Source: a delta proteobacterium NaphS2
GTDB taxonomy: Bacteria > Desulfobacterota > DSM-4660 > Desulfatiglandales > Desulfatiglandaceae
Reading direction: 5' to 3'
DNA length: 64,000 nt
Assembly: GCA_000179315.1 (NCBI GenBank)
Contig: ADZZ01000613.1
Span: 1-64,000, forward strand
Positions 41,798 to 51,057 of the stretch are shown here, in pieces. The stretch's first letter is position 1; each line of letters begins with the position of its first letter. The position numbers and the translations under genes were made by a program. Under the pieces are notes generated by a model. The model had not been told where the DNA came from. It saw only the letters and a program-made list of their open reading frames with translations, and searched no databases.

Positions 41798-43089
41798 TTA
41801 AGCGAAAAGGTTTACCGTAATACGGGGTTGCGGCAGAGGAAACTTTTTAAGAAGTAGGTTAAACTTCTCCCAGTTCATACACCCTCGTTTACCTCGCCTG
41901 TTCAGCCATTTGAACAACAGACGATGAACCTCATAGGAAAACCGGTTGAGACCTTTTGAATTGTCCGTGACTCCGTAGTAGGCAAAGTGTCCCTGCAATT
42001 TCGAGCCTACCTTACCCATTAGCTCATCGGTCGGCAGGGTCCGGTTGGCTTTCAGCCAATCCCTAAACATCCGAATTTTGGCGGTAAACTTCTTGCGAGA
42101 AGTGATCCGTTTCATCCGGAATTTCCTGCCGTTCCTGGACCGGCTGCAGTAGTGCGTGAATCCAAGAAAATCAAAGGTAGACGCCTTGCCACCGCGGCTA
42201 TCGGCCTTGGATTGTGCATATGGACCAAATTCGATGGTCTTCGTCTTTTCAGGCGATATCTCAAGGCCAAACTTGGAAAGTCGCAGATCCAGTTCCTTTC
42301 GAAACCGTATCGCATCTGCCTCACGCTCGAAACATACAACAAAGTCATCGGCGTAACGGATTATCCGACTTTGGCCATGACAGCCCTGCTGAAACACTCG
42401 CGTGAACCAGATGTCCAGACTGTAATGCAGATAGATATTGGCAAGTACTGGTGAAATAATCCCGCCCTGAGGCGTTCCTTTGTCACTGGCAATCTCTTTG
42501 CCTTCCTCCATTATACCTGCTTTGAGAAACCGCTTGACGTAGCGCAACACTCGTTTATCTGCTATTCGGTGGCCGAGAAATTTAATCATCCAATCGTGAT
42601 CAACATTATCAAAGAACCCTTTGATATCTGCGTCCACAATATAGTGAACCCGGCATCCCTCAACCTCTTTGCTGAGTGCCCTCAACGCGTCATGACACCC
42701 GCGACCGGGCCGAAATCCATACGAATCGTCAATGAAATCCTGCTCGTAGATCGCCGAAAGCACCCGTGTCAATCCCGCCTGTACCAGCTTATCTTCAAGG
42801 GCTGGTATGCCCAGCGGTCGTTTCTTGCTACTCCCCGGTTTAGGAATGTACACCCTGCGCACCGGCAATGGAATATACGCCATCCGATGCAATTTTCCGA
42901 CCAGAGCGTTTAGGTTCTCGCCAAGTTTTTCCCCATATTCCTTCTTGGTAACCTTATCAATGCCAGATGCTGCGTCTTTGCGCAGCTCCTGGAAACATTC
43001 CCGCAGCATCCTTGTCATCAGATGAACAGACTGGTGATCGCATCATCTCTTGCGGCTCTCGCTATGCGTTGTAATTTCGTTTCCACCAT
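41798..43089 (-). pseudogene. ltrA: Group II intron reverse transcriptase/maturase, frameshifted near its N-terminus
   Basis: From 43018 the frame encodes 406 residues with the RT fingers-palm (AALEDKLVQ-like IPALEDKLVQ, KGTPQGGIISPVLANIYLH, active site RYADDFVVC) and the maturase X domain ending in FAYYGVTDN and NRRGKRG; no endonuclease domain is present. The expected start lies further upstream: ATG at 43089 begins MVETKLQRIARAARDDAITS, a usual group II RT N-terminus, but a one-base loss around 43024-43026 puts it out of frame and it stops at 43018. If the base loss is real the protein is probably defective, unless it restarts at 43018. Confidence 0.82.
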
Positions 43090-43621
43090 TTCTCTATTTC
43101 TGAGCATAGATGATGTGTCCTCGCAACACTGTTACTCATGTGACGTCCTTTCCTCCAGCGGAGTTACCCGCCTTCTCAGGTACTACGACGCCATCCGACT
43201 TCCCCTGCCCCGTTTGCCATTCTCCCTTTATTATCGGTTGGCCGGCATACTCGCTTTTAAGCAAGAACGCAGAGAACCTCCCGGGTTGCCGCATATTCGC
43301 AATGTCCGACATGCCATGGTCTCAGACCCCGGAGAGGCGCCATTGACTTGCCATTCGCCAATGGTCATTTTGACTTCCGTCAAAGTTAAAACGTCGTCCC
43401 TCTCAACTAATCCTTTCGAGGCTCAATCCCTTCAACCTTATGGCTTACGGCCTATCGTCTCGCTGTCCTACGCTTAATCTCGGGGATTACTCCCGTCGAT
43501 CCAAGGACTCACTACCCAGTGGCTGGCCAGCCTTCCGGGGCGGGATTCACACCCGCTAAAATATGCGACCTTGCCCGGCCGCACAACTTATTGATATTCC
43601 ATCGGAAAGGAGCTTGGCAAC

Positions 43622-44959
43622 ATGTTTATTCTAAACGATATCTTAAAGCCTCTACAAAATGCTTTTTCTTCCACCAATCTCGGCAGGGAACGAGCACACT
43701 GGTTCTCTTATGCCATCCTGGCTTTCATCATCCCTTTCACTTCATCTATCTCTTCAAACGTGTTGCGTTGCCTCAATACCTTGTTTGGGCTCAACATTAA
43801 CAAACGTCGATTCTACACCTTTATGGCTTCCAACAAAATACCATGGCATAACCTATGGGCCGCCTTATGGCACCTCATTCCTGACCCCTTGTCCGATGGG
43901 CGACTTATGATCGCATTAGATGATTTCATCAATCCAAAGACAGGTCGCAACATCTTCGGATGTTCTCATATCTTCGATCATGCCGCAAAGGACAATCAAT
44001 CCAAATATCCATGGGCACAGAATGTGGTTCTTATTGGTCTGTTAAAGGTCATCAAAGGACGATGGGCTTGTCTCCCCCTTTCACAGCGATTTTATTTGCC
44101 CCAAAAGGCCATAAATGCCAAATCGGACAATATGAGGGTTGCCGGAAAGGTCGTTTCTTTCCAAACCAAACTCCAACAAGCTGTCGAGATGGTAATTCAG
44201 GTAGCTCAACACTTTGCCGGCGTTGACATAATAATCGTTTGTGACAGCTGGTTCGGAAATAACGGCCTGTTCAAACCCCTCCGCACTAAACTCGGAAATT
44301 TTGTTCATTTGCTTTCAAGATTACGTTCCAATACCGTACTGTACTCCATCCCCAAGATCGGTTCTTCCAAAAAGCCGGGAAGACCCAAAAAATATGGCAG
44401 CAGGTTGGGTTCGTGCGCTGAAATGGCGGCGGCATTCATGGCGTACGCTTCAACCTATCACGTCTTCCTGTACGGAAAATACCGTGAAGTCAACGCATAC
44501 TCCCAAATCGTTATGCTCAAAACACTCAAGTGCCCTGTCCGGGTTGTCTGGGTCTTTCGAAAAACACAGTGGATCGCAATCTTCTCCACGGACTTGGAGC
44601 TGTCGGTTGAGCAAATTATCGAGTATTATGGGGCCAGGTGGAAAATCGAGTCGGGTTTCAAGGAGATCAAGCAAGACATTGGAAGCAGCAAAAGCCAAAC
44701 CCGCAATGCACAGGCAGTGATCAATCACATCAATTTTTCCATAATGGCCGCAACAATCATTTGGATCTATGGTTCACGGCTCGAAAACATTCCCGAACGC
44801 AGGCACAAGGTCAAGGGTCGCAACAGTTTCGCCTTTTCCGACCTGAGACATATCATCGCTAAGTCCGCATTGAGCGATGATTTTCATGCCGTTTGCAACC
44901 AAGACAACAAACTGCCCCGAAAATCTTTCCTGGAGGCGTTGCTGCGCATGGTCGGCTGA
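43622..44959 (+). CDS. DDE transposase, IS4 superfamily
   Basis: 445 residues, apparently complete. First catalytic Asp in MIALDDFINPKTGRNI, second in VCDSWFGNNGL, and the Glu in the Y-(2)-R-(3)-E-(6)-K signature YYGARWKIESGFKEIK. AAAGGAG lies 9 nt before the ATG. The intron sits directly upstream and has probably separated the gene from its original promoter; codon use and intact triad suggest recent insertion. Confidence 0.93.
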   Translation: MFILNDILKPLQNAFSSTNLGRERAHWFSYAILAFIIPFTSSISSNVLRCLNTLFGLNINKRRFYTFMASNKIPWHNLWAALWHLIPDPLSDGRLMIALDDFINPKTGRNIFGCSHIFDHAAKDNQSKYPWAQNVVLIGLLKVIKGRWACLPLSQRFYLPQKAINAKSDNMRVAGKVVSFQTKLQQAVEMVIQVAQHFAGVDIIIVCDSWFGNNGLFKPLRTKLGNFVHLLSRLRSNTVLYSIPKIGSSKKPGRPKKYGSRLGSCAEMAAAFMAYASTYHVFLYGKYREVNAYSQIVMLKTLKCPVRVVWVFRKTQWIAIFSTDLELSVEQIIEYYGARWKIESGFKEIKQDIGSSKSQTRNAQAVINHINFSIMAATIIWIYGSRLENIPERRHKVKGRNSFAFSDLRHIIAKSALSDDFHAVCNQDNKLPRKSFLEALLRMVG

Positions 44960-44979
44960 TCAAGCCGGGGGCATTTTCT

Positions 44980-44991
44980 GTGAAACTTCAG
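44980..44991 (-). repeat. IS right terminal inverted repeat
   Basis: GTGAAACTTCAG on the plus strand, the near-perfect inverse of the left end. Confidence 0.85.
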
Positions 44992-44999
44992 TTTTTGAA
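44992..44999 (+). repeat. Target-site duplication, right copy (TTTTTGAA)
   Basis: Identical to 41424-41431 and lies inside the hydrolase reading frame. Confidence 0.9.
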
Positions 45000-45408
45000 T
45001 CATGGCAATAAAAACCGCCAGATCTTCTTCCAACTGGCCGATATAATCCACATCGCCCCGTCTTTTAGGGAAACTCCCATGCCCTCGCAAATCGGGGATG
45101 TATACCTGGGCCAAACCCGCGTCGCTGATAAACCGTGCCAGGGGCAGAAAATACTGACTGTGCCAGCCGGAGCCGTGTATCAAAACAAGCATTTTGTCGG
45201 ACCGGGCCGGATAATGTCGATAACTCAGCCGGCTGCCGTCCTGTGCGGTAAACTGTTTCAATTCGGGTAATCCCCGGTAATCCCGATAAACTTCCCTAAA
45301 GGCCAGACCGTCTGGCTGGGACCCTTGTTTTTTAGGCTTGCCCAGAAATATCAATAGGAATGCCGTTCCGAAGTAGATTGCCCCAGACAGGAAGATAAAG
45401 CTAACCAT
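44992..45408 (-). pseudogene. Alpha/beta-hydrolase, N-terminal half (split by IS)
   Basis: Encodes an N-terminal membrane anchor (VSFIFLSGAIYFGTAFLLIF), the first hydrolase strands (MLVLIHGSGWHSQYFLPLARF, oxyanion-hole HGSG) and YIPDLRGHGSFPKR. Translation now runs into the IS and ends at 44884 after about 35 foreign residues. Its continuation is at 40875-41431. The nucleophile is missing from this half, so any product is inactive. Confidence 0.9.
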
Positions 45409-45447
45409 GCCGATCCCTTATCCTCATGGTCTCAGATTCACGCGATG

Positions 45448-47283
45448 TTAGGTCCGTCGCTGATCCAGGTAAAAACTGTTGCCGGAAATACTCTTGGCCT
45501 TTTTCTTCACTTCCGATGCCACCGATACCAGTTGGCCATAAGAAGCAAAGGAACGGCTTGATGTTGTAACAACGGCAATTGAAACGCTTAAAAGCGGAAA
45601 TCGCCTACGCTGCCCATTACGGTCAAGACTGTCATAATAGCCCTTTGCTACACTGTCGGGATCATGAAATTCTTTCACACCTTCCCGGAATCGGGCAAGA
45701 ATTTTTTCGCAAAGGCTTTCAATGCTCCGGGCCCGGCAAACCACGACGAAATCGTCGCCACCGATGTGGCCCACAAACGCTCTCAAATCCCATTCATGTG
45801 CACAATCCTTCAAAAGCGTTCCCATAAAACGGATGACCTGGTCCCCCTGTTCAAATCCGAATTGGTCATTAAAGGGCTTGAAATGGTCCAGATCAAAGTA
45901 AAGGACCGAAAACAGATGATTTTGACTCAGACGCTGAAGGATTTCACTCTTTATCAAGTTGTTTCCCGGCAGGCCGGTCAGGGGATTGGCCTGCATGGCC
46001 AGAAGCAGCCGTTGCCGGGAGATCCGCTCGAAAAGGGCGCGTATTTTGACAATTCCCACATAAAGGCCATGGTGAACCACAATGATGGAATCGTGAAAGG
46101 ATTTTTCATCGCGATCGAGAACCTTTTCGGAGACCTTTTCAAGGGGTGTTTCGGATTCGAATATCAGTGCGGGTTCCATAACCATTTCAACCGGTCTGCG
46201 GCTGTAGACCGAGAATCCGAACTGCTTCCCCAGTCTGAAAAAAAGTCGTGTTTTATCGATAATCCCAACGGGTAATCGATTTCTCACAATGGGAATGGAC
46301 GTGAGATCAACATCCGATTCAAACAGATGAATGACTTTCTCCGTTAATTGGTTCGCCTCCACGGGTACTGCATGCTGGGAGAGGGAACCGATTCTGCGTT
46401 CATCCATTCTGACGGCAGGCGCGGTTTCGCGTTTTTGGAGAATCAGCGCCTTTGCCGAAGGAAGGCATTCCGTGAGAGATGCCGCCGGTGGCCCCAGATA
46501 GAAACCCTGGGCCAGATCGACGCTCATGGAAAGGATAACCGACAGGTCCTCTTGCGTCTCAATACCTTCGGCGACCACCTGGGCATTGATTTTGTGGCAG
46601 AAAGAGACCACAGACTCCACCAGCATTCGTTTTTTGGTTGATTTGGCAATATTGGAAATGAGAAATCGGTCGATTTTAACCATCGCTGGCTCGATCTCAG
46701 ACAGCATCCTGAGCCCCGCATAACCCGCTCCCAGGTCATCAATGGCAATCTGCAGCCCTTCTCTTTTGAACGTGTTAAGGGTATGTTTGAAACGCTTCGC
46801 ATCTTGAATGGTACATTTCTCGGTCAACTCAAGAATAATTTTTTCGCCAAGGGCGAAAAGTTCGCTGTCTTCGGATAAACTGCAAGCACTCTGGAGGCCG
46901 TGTTCCTGGAAAAGGGAAGGTGATACATTCAGGGCGAGGCGCGTGGTGATGCCCATCTCTTGAGCAGTCCTGATGGCTTGGGAGCGGCAAAGGGCTTCAA
47001 GTTCTTCGGTGAGAGAGCAGCGAGCGGCGGTCTCGAATAGTGGCTCAGGACCGGAAAAGCAGCTTTGGCCCTTGATTCTCGTCAGGCATTCGTAGGCGTA
47101 GACTTCTCCACTCTGAAGATCAAGAATGGGCTGAAAGACGGTCTTGACACGTTTCCGACGCATAATGTCAAGAAGTTCAACACAGTTTTCATCCAAAGCG
47201 TGGCCTTGATTTCCCAATCCAATGAATCCTTCGCCGTCGGTATGGAACGTGTCCGCGATTTTTAACAAGTGTTGTTGCGCCAT
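45448..47283 (-). CDS. Cyclic-di-GMP protein with EAL, CBS-pair and GGDEF domains
   Basis: 611 residues, cytoplasmic. EAL phosphodiesterase domain, about residues 35-275, with intact catalytic residues: E65 (ECL), N119 (LNVS), DD182-183 (IDDLGAG), K203 (VKID), the Glu of AEGIET and Q259 (AQG). A CBS-pair-like middle (about 300-420) may bind a nucleotide. The C-terminal GGDEF domain has the FDLDHFKPFND motif and GGDDF at 508-512 instead of GGDEF, and lacks an RxxD inhibitory site. Phosphodiesterase activity looks likely; cyclase activity uncertain. Confidence 0.9.
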   Translation of the reverse strand: MAQQHLLKIADTFHTDGEGFIGLGNQGHALDENCVELLDIMRRKRVKTVFQPILDLQSGEVYAYECLTRIKGQSCFSGPEPLFETAARCSLTEELEALCRSQAIRTAQEMGITTRLALNVSPSLFQEHGLQSACSLSEDSELFALGEKIILELTEKCTIQDAKRFKHTLNTFKREGLQIAIDDLGAGYAGLRMLSEIEPAMVKIDRFLISNIAKSTKKRMLVESVVSFCHKINAQVVAEGIETQEDLSVILSMSVDLAQGFYLGPPAASLTECLPSAKALILQKRETAPAVRMDERRIGSLSQHAVPVEANQLTEKVIHLFESDVDLTSIPIVRNRLPVGIIDKTRLFFRLGKQFGFSVYSRRPVEMVMEPALIFESETPLEKVSEKVLDRDEKSFHDSIIVVHHGLYVGIVKIRALFERISRQRLLLAMQANPLTGLPGNNLIKSEILQRLSQNHLFSVLYFDLDHFKPFNDQFGFEQGDQVIRFMGTLLKDCAHEWDLRAFVGHIGGDDFVVVCRARSIESLCEKILARFREGVKEFHDPDSVAKGYYDSLDRNGQRRRFPLLSVSIAVVTTSSRSFASYGQLVSVASEVKKKAKSISGNSFYLDQRRT

Positions 47284-47464
47284 GCCGGCTACCCCTTTTC
47301 CACATTACCCGCCGGAAAATCATACACGGCTTATACATGAACCCCGCGGGGCACAATTTGGCCGGAGGGTCCCAATAGTTTCATAAGCGGAATGTGTTAG
47401 AAAAATGTTAGCATATGATGAGATGGATGTTTGTTGGATCGATGACCACCTGTTGAGGATTCTT

Positions 47465-49921
47465 TCAAACGGCTTTGGCCAGAGGGTCTTGATACGTTGC
47501 GCCATTGATTTCTTTATCCTCGTACATCTTCCAGGTTTTTTCAAAAGCACTCTGAAAAGAGCGACCCTCCGCATATCGGCGGGCGGCTTGACCCATTTGC
47601 GCCAGCTTTTCAGGGGATCTTATCAGGGCTTTGACAGCTGTCGTAAGGGCAGGCCCGTCATGGGCCGGAACCACGATGCCCGTTTTCCCCGGTATCAGGT
47701 TTTCCTGGGGGCCGCCTGCGTTCGTGACAATGACGGGAAGTTGTGAGGCTTGCGCTTCAAGGACCACATTGCCAAAGGTATCCGTGGTGCTTGGAAACAC
47801 AAAAAGATCGCAGGAGGCGTACAGTTTATCCAGCGCATCCCCCATGACGGCGCCGGTAAAACAGCAACGGGTTCCCGCAAGCGCTTTTTTCATTTCCTCC
47901 AGGTAAGGGCCGTCTCCCGCCACCACGAGCGATATATGATTGATGGATCGAGAAAGCTTCTTGAACACCTGTACCAGCAACGGAAGTTCCTTCTCTCTGG
48001 ACACGCGACCCACATAGAGGAGTTTAAAGGTACCCACATCTACATATTGCTGCAGGAATTGAAGATCTTTTTTTGATGGATGAAACCGTTCTGTGTCCAC
48101 GCCACGGGGAAAGGTGCGGATTTTCTCAGGTGGAAGTCCTTTGGCGGTGAGTTCATCGCCGGTGCTTTTGGAGGGGACATAGACAAAGTCCATCTGTTCA
48201 TAATACCACAGCATATATTTCCACATGAGGTCTTCGATTGCGGAATCGTCCGTCAGATAACCCGCATATTGGGGAAGTGCCGTGTGGTAGGTGCCGACAA
48301 TGGGCAGTTTGAGGATGTGCGCAACGGCAAGAGCGGCCAGGCCGATGGGACCGGGTGTCGCAGAATGAAGATGGGTGAATTTTTCCCGGTAACAGAACCT
48401 GAGCATTTCCAGGAAAGGGGGATAAAACAATTTTTGATCAGGGTATTCGGGCAGACGGTGAACACCGATGGGCGTAAAATTTTTGACGCCCTTTACATGA
48501 GGATGCGACGTATCCTCACAGGTGATAACCGTCAGATTTTTTTTGGTTTTTTTCGCATGAACCACTTGTTGCTGCAATGTGGCGGCGACCCCGTTGATTT
48601 CGTAGTAGGTGTCCGTGAAGTGCGCCACATTCATGGCATCGACGGTTTGGATTTGCGGAACCCCGTTTTGGGCGAACCGAAGTCTGATTTTTTCTGCGAC
48701 TTCCCGATCCCTGGCAAACAATGAAAAAGACAAGAAGTAGGGTGCCAGCAGCGAATAAAGCGCCCCCGCGGAACCCAAGGAGCTGAAAATATCAAAAACA
48801 TTTGCACCTGAGAGATGATCCATAAAAGGATTCAGAAAGTGGAGAAGCGTCCCGTTGGAAATATGATGCACGAATTCGAACCATTTTTCATCAAGGTTTG
48901 CCTCCTTCGTATCTCCAAGTTTTGCCATGGACAAAAAGTCGTTGTCGCGCAATATCAGCTTCTGGGTCTCGTGACGCAGCAGTTGCTTGATGCTTGCGGT
49001 GTTATCGGGAGTTTTGGTTTGCCGATGCGTGTTTATAAAGAAATAGATCCTGGATTTGAGGCCTGATTTATGATTGTGGCTGGAGAGAAAATTGTCCAGA
49101 AAACGCATAAAGATATCTTTGTGAATATAGCGATCCAACGCGAATTTCTTTCTGTAAAACTGATAGGCGATGCTGTACAGATTATATGCCATGGTGAGGG
49201 GCGTTGCTTCGTTCCCGTGGGGAAGAGACCCGCCTTTATCAACACCTTCAAGAAATTCCTTTAATGTTCGGGCGGCGTTCACCTCCGTGTACTTACAGGC
49301 GATGTTGAGGGAACTGTGGTCGTCGGAACCGCCCGTAAGATTTTTTTTCCAGGGCTCCTTGAAGGCAGGCTCAATGCCGTGTTTGTCCGAAAGCCTCTCC
49401 ATGTCCCGAGGCCCGAGACCGGCCAGAATGCCCTTGAGGATTTTGTTCTGACTTTCATCCCTTGCTCCGTTCAGCTCAAAATTTTTAAAAAGAAGAAGCA
49501 ATTGCTCGAAGTGATCGGCATTCATAAGATCATTGGTGGAATAAAGGGGATGAGCAATGACATGAACGATGCCTTCTGCTCTCAGAAATTTCACCAGATC
49601 GAAAACACTAAACCGAACCCGCTGAATCTCATTGTGTTGCTGCTCGCTGATGTCAAAGACCAGCACATGGACTTTGCAGCCGTCTTCAGGGAAATAAGTG
49701 GTGACCTCCTCACTGATGAAGACATCCGGCAGGTGCGCGATTTCAAGAACCCCTTTGATGGTATTGTGGTCCGTCAGGGTCACCATTGCCATGCCCTTTT
49801 TGCAAGCAATCTCCCGAAGCCTGAAAGGGTCCGTAAAGCTTTCGGGACAGCCGATCTTTTGCAGAACCCACTGGGAAGGCCGGGTTGAGAACTTGCTATG
49901 GACGTGCAGATCTATTTTCAT
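47465..49921 (-). CDS. PHP-domain / GT4 glycosyltransferase fusion protein
   Basis: 818 residues. The N-terminus is a PHP metal-dependent phosphoesterase domain (MKIDLHVHSKFSTRPS; TLTDHNTIKGV; VIAHPLY), and from about residue 420 a GT-B fold family 4 glycosyltransferase follows (GTYHTALPQYAG, RGVDTERFHPSKKD, LLYVGRVSREKEL, then FPSTTDTFGNVVLEAQASQLP with the E-x7-E type motif). The middle helical region of about 200 residues is unassigned. A phosphatase-transferase pair in one chain suggests glycolipid or sugar-phosphate assembly; substrates are unknown. No exopolysaccharide operon surrounds it. Confidence 0.88.
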   Translation of the reverse strand: MKIDLHVHSKFSTRPSQWVLQKIGCPESFTDPFRLREIACKKGMAMVTLTDHNTIKGVLEIAHLPDVFISEEVTTYFPEDGCKVHVLVFDISEQQHNEIQRVRFSVFDLVKFLRAEGIVHVIAHPLYSTNDLMNADHFEQLLLLFKNFELNGARDESQNKILKGILAGLGPRDMERLSDKHGIEPAFKEPWKKNLTGGSDDHSSLNIACKYTEVNAARTLKEFLEGVDKGGSLPHGNEATPLTMAYNLYSIAYQFYRKKFALDRYIHKDIFMRFLDNFLSSHNHKSGLKSRIYFFINTHRQTKTPDNTASIKQLLRHETQKLILRDNDFLSMAKLGDTKEANLDEKWFEFVHHISNGTLLHFLNPFMDHLSGANVFDIFSSLGSAGALYSLLAPYFLSFSLFARDREVAEKIRLRFAQNGVPQIQTVDAMNVAHFTDTYYEINGVAATLQQQVVHAKKTKKNLTVITCEDTSHPHVKGVKNFTPIGVHRLPEYPDQKLFYPPFLEMLRFCYREKFTHLHSATPGPIGLAALAVAHILKLPIVGTYHTALPQYAGYLTDDSAIEDLMWKYMLWYYEQMDFVYVPSKSTGDELTAKGLPPEKIRTFPRGVDTERFHPSKKDLQFLQQYVDVGTFKLLYVGRVSREKELPLLVQVFKKLSRSINHISLVVAGDGPYLEEMKKALAGTRCCFTGAVMGDALDKLYASCDLFVFPSTTDTFGNVVLEAQASQLPVIVTNAGGPQENLIPGKTGIVVPAHDGPALTTAVKALIRSPEKLAQMGQAARRYAEGRSFQSAFEKTWKMYEDKEINGATYQDPLAKAV

Positions 49922-50244
49922 AACGTTCCTTTCAGGATCCGAAGCATAAGGTTATCAGCATGCATCTTCAAACTTCAACAGAGCCAGTCTCACCGCTATT
50001 CAAGTACCGGCACATTCAAAAAATATGAATGTTTTGTTAGATGTGTGCGAAATCTTGGGTTCTATCCATGGCGTTAACGAGGATCCGTGATGATTGATAC
50101 GATTTTGCTTGAAGTTCTTTGTGGTTTTCCTTTAATTTGGATATAGTTTCCCTTAGATTCTTGACAGCCTTCCACGTCCGTTCTTGGTCAATTTACGTAA
50201 CGCCATAAAGACCGATGCGTTAAAACCTCAACCGGGAGAGAAAA
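49922..50244. other. Divergent intergenic region
   Basis: 323 bp between two divergent genes. It should contain both promoters, but I see no pair of boxes with good spacing; a lone TTGACA at 50161 has no matching -10. Confidence 0.5.
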
Positions 50245-50910
50245 ATGAAGAAAATTCTGATGACGGGTTTTGGAGATTGGGCGGGCAGCTCCGCCAATCC
50301 TTCCAAAGCAGTGGCAGAAGTACTGGATGGAGCGACCGTGGGGGGAGCAACCATCGGCAAAGTGATTGTGCCAAACTTTTTCGATAAAATGGTGGGTGTG
50401 GTGACGGATGAAATCGACCGGATTTCACCCGATATGGTGATTATGATGGGTGAGTATGGCGGGCGGAGCATGATCACCGTGGAGCGTCTCGCTCAAAACC
50501 TGATAGACGCGACACGCTACGATATGGGTGATGACTCCGACTCGCGGCCACAGGACAAACCGGTCGTGCCCGGAGGGCCGGTTGCCTATTACGCCACATT
50601 GCCGATCCGCGCCATGGTCCAAGCCATGCGCCGTGCGGGTGTCCCCGCCGATATCTCCGACACGGCCGCTACCTTCGGTTGCAATCTGCTCATGTACGGC
50701 GTGCTCCATCATATTGCCCGGAAGCGCCTACCCATCCGTGCGGGCTGGATTCATCTTCCGGCGTTGCCTGCCACTGCCGCATTGGAAATCAATCTGGGTA
50801 TGCCCAGCATGTCGGTAGAAACTCAGGTTAGCGGTGTGAGGGCGGCCGTCGCCGCAGCCGTGGAAAACGAAACAGACATCAAGGACCCGATTCGCTCACG
50901 GTTGCAATAG
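50245..50910 (+). CDS. Pyroglutamyl-peptidase I family protein
   Basis: Cysteine peptidase of family C15, which removes N-terminal pyroglutamate. The triad is in place: E80 in MITVERLAQN, C146 in ATFGCNLLMYG, H170 in AGWIHLPALP. The N-terminal LMTGFGDWAGSSANPS loop is also typical, though shortened versus GFEPFGG. 221 residues; GGGAGAG ribosome-binding site. Genes nearby give no clue to its substrate. Confidence 0.85.
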   Translation: MKKILMTGFGDWAGSSANPSKAVAEVLDGATVGGATIGKVIVPNFFDKMVGVVTDEIDRISPDMVIMMGEYGGRSMITVERLAQNLIDATRYDMGDDSDSRPQDKPVVPGGPVAYYATLPIRAMVQAMRRAGVPADISDTAATFGCNLLMYGVLHHIARKRLPIRAGWIHLPALPATAALEINLGMPSMSVETQVSGVRAAVAAAVENETDIKDPIRSRLQ

Positions 50911-51057
50911 CACAGAGGGTCTTGTTCCGCATAAGACCTTCTTTCCGGTTGGTCTCCTGCAGTTTTATGATTCTTCTCTCCAAATTCATTGGGCCGTTTT
51001 CTCGGAAAGAGTATTTGCGTCTTCCACAATGTCAATTCTTCGGCTTCAAGCGGTAAA

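Larger units (their letters stand above)
41708..43584 (-). mobile_element. Group II intron (retroelement) nested in the IS
   Basis: Minus-strand intron of about 1.9 kb. The 5' end GTGCGGCCGGG begins at 43584, an ORF-less structured RNA of about 490 nt follows, then the reverse transcriptase/maturase gene, and a textbook domain V (41745-41777). The 3' end is not sharply defined and is placed near 41708. It lies antisense, 37 bp upstream of the transposase ATG. Confidence 0.82.
41432..44991 (+). mobile_element. IS4-superfamily insertion sequence carrying a group II intron
   Basis: A 3,560-bp insertion bounded by imperfect inverted ends CTAAAGTTTCAC (41432-41443) and, inverted, CTGAAGTTTCAC (44980-44991), with a perfect 8-bp target duplication. 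It carries an intact DDE transposase on the plus strand and an antisense group II intron (about 41708-43584) between the left end and the transposase. Without the intron the element would be about 1.7 kb, normal for the IS4 group. It interrupts an alpha/beta-hydrolase gene. The exact IS subgroup needs comparison with an IS database. Confidence 0.92.

Noticed and set aside
43015-43030. Programmed frameshift in the intron maturase
   Set aside because: There is no slippery heptamer or stimulatory structure at the site; simple base loss explains it.
43022-43477. Plus-strand frame of about 150 residues upstream of the transposase
   Set aside because: It lies in the structured RNA part of the group II intron on the opposite strand; no protein family resemblance.
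50161-50189. TTGACA as a promoter of the pyroglutamyl-peptidase gene
   Set aside because: At 16-18 bp downstream there is no TATAAT-like box, so the match is probably chance.
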